Source: an uncultured Lachnospiraceae bacterium
Lineage (GTDB): Bacteria; Bacillota; Clostridia; Lachnospirales; Lachnospiraceae
DNA length: 64,000 nt
Direction of reading: 5' to 3'
NCBI GenBank assembly: GCA_910587095.1
Contig: CAJUMJ010000043.1
Location: 1 to 64,000, forward strand
Part shown: one piece after another, positions 9,601 through 16,344 of the stretch
How positions within the stretch are numbered: the first letter of the stretch is position 1
How the letters are laid out: each line of letters begins with the position of its first letter
The notes under the pieces: generated by a model
What the model saw: the letters and a program-made list of their open reading frames with translations, nothing else
Told to the model about the DNA's origin: nothing
Database searches by the model: none
Position numbers and translations under genes: made by a program

Positions 9601-9707
9601 AGAAGGACATAAAGGCTTTGGATGAACCCGGCGCTTATACATATGATATGCCGCAGAATTTGTCTATGGTGGCGGAGAGGCCGGCTGCGTATGGAAATCA
9701 GGAATGA
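6633..9707 (+). CDS. hsdR: Type I restriction endonuclease subunit R
   Basis: This 1024-residue translocase-nuclease starts at ATG 6633, chosen for the GGAGGAAAC Shine-Dalgarno; an in-frame TTG lies 15 bases earlier. The N-terminal PD-(D/E)xK nuclease is visible as 'DMVLVVNGIPVFAFELKN' with E154 and K156. The superfamily 2 helicase motor follows: motif I 'HSAGSGKS' (299-306), motif II DEAH (408-411), motif III 'FTATP', and motif VI-like 'VQTLSRLNRTCEGK'. The C-terminal part (about 680-1024) is the helical region that docks to HsdM. The gene is full length and intact, so the system is predicted active. Confidence 0.95.
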   Translation: MSITVTTEKQFESDIEAFLISDVGGYTKGNGTYNPKLGLYPDKLISFVKRTQPREWTAFERQNDIDPVRKFCVAFNNACDMDGVLHVLRNGFKHRGTTFKVCYFKPESALNDTAGIRYAENEAECYRQWYYSADTKKSVDMVLVVNGIPVFAFELKNQYTGQNVDNAKTQWMYDRDPRELCFQFNKRILAYFCVDHTEVWMTTRLAGKDTYFLPFNQGSNGAGSDGGAGNPPNPNGYPTAYLWENVFQKDSMLDMIQKFINLQKKKTLIFPRYHQLDVVRKLIADVRENGAGKNYLIQHSAGSGKSNSIAWTAYRLASLFNENNKPIFSSVIVVTDRTVLDAQLQETISGFDHKLGAIATIGEDKNSQDLKNAINEGVRIIVTTLQKFPVIYTEVNKANGRCFAVIVDEAHSSQTGSSALKLKTALADTEEALREYAEREGLAEEEVDPEDRLVKEMIAQGKHKNLSFFAFTATPKATTLEMFGQEQEDGSFHPFHVYSMRQAIEEKFILDVLQNYMTYNTCFRIAKTVVDNPDVPSSRAAKVIRKYQELHPYNISQKSQIIVETFKSTTRHKIDGKGKMMVITSSRLAAVRYYHEIKRYIEEKKYDDVNILVAFSGAIDDKGEEYTESKLNVRKDGSHISEHQTKAEFHDNFNVLIVAEKYQTGFDEPLLHTMIVDKRLKNVKAVQTLSRLNRTCEGKTDTFVLDFVNKAEDIKDAFQPFYQETFLQEEVNTDLLYQTQRDLRAYGIYSDEDIKAFTDEYYKKGRQDDRAMGRMSSILLPVSSRYNKKTQNERYQFRRQVRNLIKWYSYISQILRMFDKELQKEYVFCSYLIGLLPKDPVELIDLEGKLKLEYYKLQKTFQGEIALDEAKTVYVPAKHKGVRGMDEKAPLDEVIAKINEKFKGNFTEGDKVILSALRDKLLSDKKLKKMAQSSDPQIFVESIFPKAFGTAAQDGYMEAQESYQSLFEDTAKYNAFMSALAEIVYREMRKKDIKALDEPGAYTYDMPQNLSMVAERPAAYGNQE

Positions 9708-9720
9708 ACTCCAACATAAA

Positions 9721-9750
9721 AAACACACCGATTTTTCCTTCGGTGTGTTT
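9721..9750. terminator. Bidirectional terminator between hsdR and the chemotaxis receptor
   Basis: Stem AAACACACCGA / TCGGTGTGTTT with an 8-base T/C loop. A-runs precede and T-runs follow it, so it can stop hsdR on the plus strand and the convergent receptor gene on the minus strand. Confidence 0.85.
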
Positions 9751-9799
9751 TTTCATGTTGCAAATGTAAAATCTACAGAGCAATAACGTGGGAGCGGGA

Positions 9800-11833
9800 T
9801 CACTTGCACAGCTCAAATTTTTGGACCATTTTATTTAATATTTCCGCCTGTGCGGCCAGCTCTTCCGAGGTTGCGGAGGTTTCCTCTGAGGCTGCGGAGT
9901 TATCCTGTATTCCATGGGTGATCTCTTCTATACCAACGCGGAGCTGTTTCATGTTTTCCGCTTGAACAGACGCGCCTTCGGCTGTATTTTGAATCATTTC
10001 GTTTACCTGGTTGACGGCGTCTACAGATTCCTTCAGGGAATTCATGGCTCCATTGGCAATCGCATTGCCTTTGATGATCTCTTCCATGGAGATTTCGATC
10101 AGCTCTCTGGTATTGTTTGCAGCCTTGGAGCTTTCCTGCGCCAGCTTTCCAATTTCATCGGCAACCACCGCAAAACCTTTTCCGGCCTCGCCTGCGCGGG
10201 CGGCTTCGATGGAAGCGTTCAATGAAAGGAGATTTGTCTGGGAGGCAATCTCTTCAATTGTCTGAATAATGCCGACCACTTGCTGGGATGTCTCTTGGAT
10301 TTTGTTCATGGCATCCATCATCAGTTTCATCTTTTCCTGGTTTTCTTCGATCATCGAGGCTGCCTGTGCGGTTGCCTGTGCGGAAGCTTCCGCTTCCCTG
10401 CGGCTGTTCTCTACCTGATCCGCAACAGTGGCTGTGGTTGCGGCAATCTCTTCAATAGACGAAGCCTGTTCCTGCGCCCCCTCGGCCAGCATTTGAGAGG
10501 CGGAGGCCAGCTCGCTGGCTCCCACGGATACCTGGTCGGCACTTTCGTTGATCCCCACCATGACCTGATTCATGGAATCGGAGATATTCAAAAGCGCGGT
10601 CTTGATCTTCTGGAACTCACCCACGTAATCGTACTGCAGATCGACGCGAAGTTTCCCATCGGCAATTTGGGAAAGCACTTGCGAGGTTTCGTCAATATAT
10701 GCGATATATTCTTTTAGTCGGTCAACGGTTTTCTGGAAGGAATCTCCCAATTCCCCAATTTCATCCTCGCTGGTGATATGGATGTCAACGTCCAGATTCC
10801 CGGCGGCAAGCTGCTGTGCCGTATGATTCAGTTCCAGAATCGGCTGTGTCAGCTTGTTTGCGCTCTTTTTGATGCTTAGGGCAATCAATACAATACCTGC
10901 AGCGAAAATAATGATCAGTGCCACAATCATCGCGATCAGTACAGAGTAGTACTCTGACAAGGGCATATTGCTCAGTACAACGTAACCGGTATCTCCGGCA
11001 TATTGCAGGGAGCCGTACTTGGTGAGGCCGTCTACTTTGTACTTCAAAAACGCATTCGTCTTTGAAGCGATCGCGCTGCGGACATTCTCGGAGACATTCA
11101 CATCGCTGATATTCTTTTGGATAATATCCTGATCAGGGTGGTAAAGGAAGGTGCCGTTCTCAGACAGCAACAGCATATATCCCTTGCGTCCGATCTTATA
11201 TTCGCTCATAATCTCTGTCATATGATCCAGAGCGATATCCATACCAACGGCTCCAAGGACTTCGCCGGTAGCGTCGTCATAAACGGGCGAGGCGGCGCTT
11301 AAGATCAGCTTGCTGGTGGAGGAATCCACATAGGGCTCTGTCAGGACCGTTTTCTTTTCGGTAATGCAGCCGTACCATCCGCGTCCCGTGATATCCCAGC
11401 CTTCTTCGCTCACAAATCCGTCGGACTGTGCCAATGCGCTTGCATCCAGGTCGGAGATCCATACGGCCATGACATTTCCCTTGTCGGTATTTGCGATTTT
11501 TATGAGATTATCCATAACGGTATCCATTTTTTCCGCTTGGAGGATATTGTCTCCGGGCTTGGTTTGCAGCATGACGCTTTTAATTTCAGGATTGACGGAC
11601 AACTGCTCGGTGCTTTTGGTATACTGTTCAAGAAATCCGGTCAACTGGTTGGCAGCAGCATTGGATTCCTGGGTCAATTCTTTTTCTTTTGACGTGATGA
11701 TCAGCCATCCAACCATACAAATGGCGACCACTGCTATCAGAAAAAGCACAAAGATGACACTTCCTCCGATTTGCCGGAGAATTTCATCTGCTATTTTTTT
11801 CCTGGAATTGTTTTTTTTCTTTTGATGTTTCAT
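9800..11833 (-). CDS. Methyl-accepting chemotaxis protein with a dCache-type sensor
   Basis: The start is placed at 11833, where GGGGGAG precedes ATG by four bases, giving 677 residues. After a basic cytoplasmic tip come TM1 (about 22-47), an extracellular dCache-like sensor (about 50-290; 'GWDITGRGWYGCITEKK', 'YVDSSTSKLILSAASPVYD', 'GAVGMDIALDHM') and TM2 (about 296-320). A HAMP follows (about 320-375), then a long signalling coil with the conserved tip 'EIASQTNLLSLNASIEAARAG'. dCache domains commonly bind amino acids or other small ligands. The ligand here is unknown. It would signal through CheA/CheW encoded elsewhere, and its presence agrees with a motile cell. Confidence 0.93.
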   Translation of the reverse strand: MKHQKKKNNSRKKIADEILRQIGGSVIFVLFLIAVVAICMVGWLIITSKEKELTQESNAAANQLTGFLEQYTKSTEQLSVNPEIKSVMLQTKPGDNILQAEKMDTVMDNLIKIANTDKGNVMAVWISDLDASALAQSDGFVSEEGWDITGRGWYGCITEKKTVLTEPYVDSSTSKLILSAASPVYDDATGEVLGAVGMDIALDHMTEIMSEYKIGRKGYMLLLSENGTFLYHPDQDIIQKNISDVNVSENVRSAIASKTNAFLKYKVDGLTKYGSLQYAGDTGYVVLSNMPLSEYYSVLIAMIVALIIIFAAGIVLIALSIKKSANKLTQPILELNHTAQQLAAGNLDVDIHITSEDEIGELGDSFQKTVDRLKEYIAYIDETSQVLSQIADGKLRVDLQYDYVGEFQKIKTALLNISDSMNQVMVGINESADQVSVGASELASASQMLAEGAQEQASSIEEIAATTATVADQVENSRREAEASAQATAQAASMIEENQEKMKLMMDAMNKIQETSQQVVGIIQTIEEIASQTNLLSLNASIEAARAGEAGKGFAVVADEIGKLAQESSKAANNTRELIEISMEEIIKGNAIANGAMNSLKESVDAVNQVNEMIQNTAEGASVQAENMKQLRVGIEEITHGIQDNSAASEETSATSEELAAQAEILNKMVQKFELCK

Positions 11834-11867
11834 AATGCTCCCCCATGTACATTTTATTTTTTCTTCT

Positions 11868-11896
11868 ATTCTACTGCTAATTTTCTGTAAATACAA
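11868..11896 (-). promoter_or_regulatory. Possible promoter of the chemotaxis receptor
   Basis: On the minus strand TTGTAT (11896-11891), 17-bp spacer, TAGAAT (11873-11868), about 35 bp before the start codon. The -35 is weak, and no sigma-28-like site was seen. The rest of the gap to 12175 holds only a poor TATAAT (12111-12116) that may serve the divergent fapA-like gene. Confidence 0.4.
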
Positions 11897-12175
11897 TAAA
11901 AAATATATTTTTTTGACAGAATTTTTGGGCAAAATCAACAAATTATATTCGGGGTATGGGGGGACGAGCGGATCGTGTGGCGGGAAAAGGGAGAGCGATT
12001 CCTATCTTTGTCCCATTCTGTGAGTGGCCAGGGATGATTCGGAAAGTTTTCGGGAATAAAGAATTTTTACTAACGACTATCATTATAGCGGTCAAGTGTG
12101 GTAAAATGTTTATAATGTCATCTACTACGGGCAGGGAAATGGCGAGACAATCAGCATTTGGAGGGAGACGCCGAA

Positions 12176-14275
12176 ATGGAGAAGCAAAAAGAAGAAACCA
12201 ATCCATATCAGTCATTTAAGGAAAATTCCGAATATGATGGAGCAAATCAACAGGAGCTTCGTTTTCCCATGATGGAAAATGACGAGTACAGGAAAGCCCA
12301 GCGTCAGGAGATCAAGCGAGGCAAGGAGGAGGGGCTGGATGTGTCCCTTTATTCTAATCCGCAGTATAACTGGCTGCAAATGGAGGAGATTCGTATGGGA
12401 CTTAGGGACAAGGTGGATGCCTCCGTCTATGCGGATCCTGCTTATAATTATGAGACGATGAGGCAGATCAGGCTTTCTCTCTATTCCGGGATAGATTTGA
12501 TTCCTTATCTGAAAAGGGGATTTGTGGATGATGATCTGGAGGAGATTCGGTTTGCGCTGGCGAACAGGCTGCCGATTGACCGGTGGCTGAAGGACAATAT
12601 GTGCGCGCCTCAGATTCACGAGATACGGGTCGGTCTTTGCGAGGATATAGATATTTCTCCTTATGCCGACATCGGATATAACTGGATGCAGATGCAGGAG
12701 ATCCGATTGGGCATTGAGAAAAGGCTGGACGTGTCGATATATACGAATCACCTGTACAATCATGCGCAGATGCGGGAGATCCGTCTCGGACTGGAAGCGG
12801 GGCTTGATGTTTCGTCCTATTGCAGCCTGGTCTACTCGGCCACGGATATGAAGGAGAAACGAAACGCCGTTTTGCGGGCGAAGAAGGAAAAGAGCGCACG
12901 TGCCGACTCGTTGAGGAAAAAGGAGTTTTCCATTTCCATAGAAGAGAACGGAAATAAGGCATATGCTTATATTCCGTGGATCACCGGCAATGTGGTGACA
13001 AAAGAAGATATTTACGAGGATTTGGAAAGGCGTGAGATTGTTTTCGGAATCAAGCACGAGGCGATTTCCTACCTGATTGACAAAAGAAGGTATAATGAGA
13101 GGATACTGATTGCCGAGGGGATTCCGGCCGTGAAGGGCGATGACGGCTGGTTCGAGTGGTTTGTCAGACTGGATTTGCCGCGTATTCCGGCGCCTCTCCC
13201 GGACGGCGGCGTCGACTATGTCAATATAGAAGCTTTTGAGATGGTTGACGAGGGGGAAAAGATCGCTTTTTATCATCGTGCGAAAGAGGGAAGCAGCGGA
13301 AAAAACGTGTACGGGGAAACGATACATGCCGAAGGCGGAACGGAGAAGAAAGCCTTGCGTGGCGTGGGCTTTCAGATCGAACCGGACGGGGTTACTTATG
13401 TCTCCAAAATGAACGGGAAATTTGAGTTTACGGGCGGGCGCATACTGATTACGAATATGCTTGTTGTCCGGGAGGATGTGACTGCCGTGACGGGTAAGCT
13501 GGAGGTGGACGGCTCCGTATATGTGATTGGCAGCATTTATTCCGGCGGCTATATTAAGGCGACGGGGGACATTATTATTGAACACAATGTAGAGACGGGG
13601 CGGCTGATCGCGGGCGGGAACGTCATGATCAAAAAGGGAAGCTGTTCCAAGAACGACTGTTTTATCGATGCCGGCGGCGAGGTTTCGGGGAGCTATTTCG
13701 AGGCGGCTAATATCAATGCAGGAGGCAATGTCAAGGCCAACTATATTATGAACAGTGTGATTAACACGATGGGCCGGGTAACCGTGTCGGGCAGCAAGGG
13801 GATGCTTCTCGGCGGCAAGATCAGCGCGGTGCGGGGCGTGGATACTTACAATTTGGGTAATCGCCTGCATCTGAAAACGGTGCTGGACATCGGCAGAAAC
13901 GATTTATATGCAAAAGAACACGCGGCATATGAGAAAAAGAGGGATAAGATTCTTGAGGATATGAAAGCCCTGGAGGAGGAGTGGGAAAAAATATTACAGA
14001 TGGAGGAAGTCGGCAGAGCGGTGCCGGAGGAGATACAGCGCAGAATCCATGCGGCAATGGAGGTACAGGGCCAGAGGCTGGCGGAGCTGGACGGTGAGGA
14101 CAGCAAATTAACCAATCTGACCGGGCAGGCGGCCAAAGAACCTGTAATTGTCAGGGGAAGAGCTTACGAGGGAAGCGTGGTTGTGCTCAATGGTATCAAA
14201 TATACGCTGACTTCGGAAGTGCGCAGAGTGCTCTTTAAGCTTCGGAATAAGCAGGTAGTGATGGTGGCGTTATAA
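12176..14275 (+). CDS. FapA-family (DUF342) protein with an N-terminal repeat domain
   Basis: ATG 12176 is preferred (GGAGGGAG ten bases upstream) over the TTG at 12158, giving 699 residues. Residues about 25-235 form at least six repeats of roughly 23-36 residues with the core 'QMEEIRMGLRDKVDASVYA' ('QMxEIRxGLxxxLDVSxYA...YN'). From about 250 to the end is a FapA/DUF342 polymer-like beta domain: 'GDDGWFEWFVRLD', 'VYVIGSIYSGGYIKATGDI', 'CFIDAGGEVSGSYFEAANINAGGNVKANYI' (read in pieces), then a coiled coil and a closing beta segment. FapA proteins are linked to flagellar assembly or cell-surface structures, but no precise biochemical role is established. The response regulator gene follows 45 bp downstream. 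Confidence 0.8.
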   Translation: MEKQKEETNPYQSFKENSEYDGANQQELRFPMMENDEYRKAQRQEIKRGKEEGLDVSLYSNPQYNWLQMEEIRMGLRDKVDASVYADPAYNYETMRQIRLSLYSGIDLIPYLKRGFVDDDLEEIRFALANRLPIDRWLKDNMCAPQIHEIRVGLCEDIDISPYADIGYNWMQMQEIRLGIEKRLDVSIYTNHLYNHAQMREIRLGLEAGLDVSSYCSLVYSATDMKEKRNAVLRAKKEKSARADSLRKKEFSISIEENGNKAYAYIPWITGNVVTKEDIYEDLERREIVFGIKHEAISYLIDKRRYNERILIAEGIPAVKGDDGWFEWFVRLDLPRIPAPLPDGGVDYVNIEAFEMVDEGEKIAFYHRAKEGSSGKNVYGETIHAEGGTEKKALRGVGFQIEPDGVTYVSKMNGKFEFTGGRILITNMLVVREDVTAVTGKLEVDGSVYVIGSIYSGGYIKATGDIIIEHNVETGRLIAGGNVMIKKGSCSKNDCFIDAGGEVSGSYFEAANINAGGNVKANYIMNSVINTMGRVTVSGSKGMLLGGKISAVRGVDTYNLGNRLHLKTVLDIGRNDLYAKEHAAYEKKRDKILEDMKALEEEWEKILQMEEVGRAVPEEIQRRIHAAMEVQGQRLAELDGEDSKLTNLTGQAAKEPVIVRGRAYEGSVVVLNGIKYTLTSEVRRVLFKLRNKQVVMVAL

Positions 14276-14320
14276 TCAATAAAAGTGCTGTACAAAATAT
14301 AAAGAAAGCATAGGAAAATC

Positions 14321-15421
14321 ATGAAACGTGACACGATTTTAATTTTTGAAGACAATGAGATTGACCGGGAAATTCTTGCGGAGCTGTTTCGCTCGGATTA
14401 CAAAATACTGGAGGCTGCCAACGGCAAGGAAGGGATTGCGCTTCTAAACGCTAATTTTGCGTCTATAGCGATTGCGCTTCTTGATAATCTGATGCCGGTC
14501 ATGGACGGATTTGCGGTGCTTGAACATCTGAAAGACAAGAGTGTCCTAAACAAGATACCGTTTATCATGATAACGGGAGATACTTCGCCTGAATTGGAGA
14601 GGAAGGGCTACGAGTATGGGATCGTAAGCTATATCAAGAAGCCCTATCAGGTGGATGTGGTGAAACAGGTAGTCCACAATGCCGTCGGCTGGTTCCAATA
14701 CAAGATGCAGCTTGAAATGATGGTGAAAAAACAGAATATCAATATCCAGAAGCAGAACAGCGTGCTGCGGCAGCAGACGAAAAAGCTGAATCATGTGAAC
14801 GAAATTTTGATTGATTCCATGAGTAACATTGTGGAGTTTCGAAATATGGAATCCAAGCAGCATATCAAAAGAATACGGGAGTATTCCTTATGCCTTGGCA
14901 AGAGCGTTATGAAACTGTATCCGGAGTATGAACTGACGCCGGAGAAGCTGACGCAGATCGGCTGGGCGTCTTCCCTGCATGATATTGGGAAGATTGCCAT
15001 TCCGGATACCATTATTTTAAAGCCGGCCAAACTGACCCCGGACGAATTTGAGCTGATTAAGTCGCATACGACGAAGGGCGCGGAGATCATTCAGCACAGA
15101 GTGCGCCTGAACGATCGTGCGATCTACGATTATGCTTACGATATTGCAAGGCACCATCATGAAAAATATGACGGGAAGGGTTATCCTGACGGTTTGAAGG
15201 GGGACGAGATCAGTATTGCGGCGCAGATTGTTTCCCTCGTGGATGTGTATGACGCGCTTACCTCGAAGAGGGTCTATAAAATGGCTTATGAGTCGGATAA
15301 AGCTTATCAGATGATCTTAAACGGTCACAGCGGCAACTTTTCGCCAAAGCTCCTCAAGGCGTTTGCGGAGGTGAAACCAAGTTTCGAGCATCTGCTCGCC
15401 ATGTACCCGGACGAGGACTAA
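14321..15421 (+). CDS. Response regulator with HD-GYP phosphodiesterase output
   Basis: This 366-residue protein has a receiver domain (about 1-120; 'ILIFEDNEIDRE', phosphoacceptor Asp in 'IALLDNLMP', Lys in 'YIKKPYQ'), a coiled linker (125-170), and an HD-GYP domain (about 175-350). The HD-GYP metal and signature residues are complete: 'HDIGK' from H220, 'HHEKYDGKGYPDG' near 280-290. Such proteins hydrolyse cyclic-di-GMP when intact, and activity would be set by phosphorylation from an unseen histidine kinase. Co-orientation with the fapA-like gene and the nearby receptor suggests a motility or surface-attachment role, which is inference. AGGAAAATC precedes the ATG. Confidence 0.93.
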   Translation: MKRDTILIFEDNEIDREILAELFRSDYKILEAANGKEGIALLNANFASIAIALLDNLMPVMDGFAVLEHLKDKSVLNKIPFIMITGDTSPELERKGYEYGIVSYIKKPYQVDVVKQVVHNAVGWFQYKMQLEMMVKKQNINIQKQNSVLRQQTKKLNHVNEILIDSMSNIVEFRNMESKQHIKRIREYSLCLGKSVMKLYPEYELTPEKLTQIGWASSLHDIGKIAIPDTIILKPAKLTPDEFELIKSHTTKGAEIIQHRVRLNDRAIYDYAYDIARHHHEKYDGKGYPDGLKGDEISIAAQIVSLVDVYDALTSKRVYKMAYESDKAYQMILNGHSGNFSPKLLKAFAEVKPSFEHLLAMYPDED

Positions 15422-15449
15422 CTGTTGCTTCTATAAAAAATAGAATGAT

Positions 15450-16130
15450 ATGAGCGGACGCGGAAAGATGGCTTGGCAGAAAATGGAGAAAAAAGCTGGT
15501 ATTTGTTATGTCGTCGGGGCAGGGGAAACCGGCGGGAGTGATTTTTCACCCGGTGCGGAGGATTTTGTGATTGCCGCGGATGCGGGGTTTCAGGTTTTGG
15601 AGCAAAAAGGGATACGAATGGATCTGGTGATCGGCGACTTTGATTCGCTCGGCTTTGTCCCGGAACACGTGGGCGTCAGGGAGCTTGAAAAGGAGAAGGA
15701 CGACACGGATATGCGGGCGGCTGTCCTGGAAGGGATAAAGGCCGGATATGAGACATTCCATATTTACGGAGGAACGGGCGGGCGCATTGATCATACAATC
15801 GCGAATATGCAGCTTTTGGCGGAGTTATCTCTGAGCGGGAAACGGGGGTTTTTGTTTGGCGGCGACTATATTATGACAGCCTTGACAGACGGAACGCTTC
15901 ATTTTCCGCCGTATGATTCCGGATATGTATCTGTATTCGCCCATTCGGAAAGCGCGGAGGGCGTGTGGCTTAGCGGGCTGAAATATGAATTGCGGGACGC
16001 CGTGTTATCGAACAGTTATCCGCTTGGGGTAAGCAATGAATTTGCGGGTGAAAAGAGCAGCATTTCCGTGAGAAAGGGTACGCTGATTCTGGTCTTTCCG
16101 CAGAAAGCAAAAGAAGTCGCATATTTATGA
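15450..16130 (+). CDS. thiN: Thiamine pyrophosphokinase
   Basis: The enzyme transfers pyrophosphate from ATP to thiamine, making the coenzyme TPP. Family motifs are clear: 'VIAADAGFQVLEQKG', 'MDLVIGDFDSLG', 'KDDTDMRAAVLEG' and 'YGGTGGRIDHTIANMQLL', covering the catalytic N-terminal domain; the C-terminal beta domain binds thiamine. Length (226 from ATG 15450) is normal. The start is uncertain: 15450 lacks a good Shine-Dalgarno, and ATGs at 15468 and 15483 would trim only a nonconserved leader. No TPP riboswitch is visible upstream. It follows the HD-GYP gene by 28 bp and is probably read through from it. Confidence 0.93.
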   Translation: MSGRGKMAWQKMEKKAGICYVVGAGETGGSDFSPGAEDFVIAADAGFQVLEQKGIRMDLVIGDFDSLGFVPEHVGVRELEKEKDDTDMRAAVLEGIKAGYETFHIYGGTGGRIDHTIANMQLLAELSLSGKRGFLFGGDYIMTALTDGTLHFPPYDSGYVSVFAHSESAEGVWLSGLKYELRDAVLSNSYPLGVSNEFAGEKSSISVRKGTLILVFPQKAKEVAYL

Positions 16131-16142
16131 GAGACAAGGCAG

Positions 16143-16194
16143 CAGCGCCTGACCGGGGAACCGGCCGGGGGCTGTTTTTTTTTGGGGGGGGGGG
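16143..16194 (+). terminator. Terminator followed by a T9-G11 homopolymer tract
   Basis: A 14-bp imperfect stem (CAGCGCCTGACCGG with CCGGCCGGGGGCTG, GGAA loop) is followed by nine T (16175-16183), a textbook terminator for the thiN operon. Directly after come eleven consecutive G (16184-16194), an unstable tract of the type that slips during replication or sequencing. Confidence 0.8.
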
Positions 16195-16344
16195 AACCGT
16201 TATCTGAGGCGTCGTTTTTTCCTGAAGGTGAATTTTAGAGATTATTTAGAGATAAGCCTGCTATGATTGTAAAGTAAATAGTATATAGGCTTCAATTTGT
16301 TTGGAGTAGCAGGCTTTGTGGAGCGCTTCGGAATGGGGGTAGAG

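Noticed and set aside
12212..13870. Long minus-strand open frame opposite the FapA-type gene (552 codons)
   Set aside because: Its translation has no recognisable domains and no ribosome-binding site, while the plus strand has clear family motifs; it is a shadow of codon bias.
15422..15450. TPP riboswitch before thiamine pyrophosphokinase
   Set aside because: The gap is only 28 bp and has no THI-box sequence.
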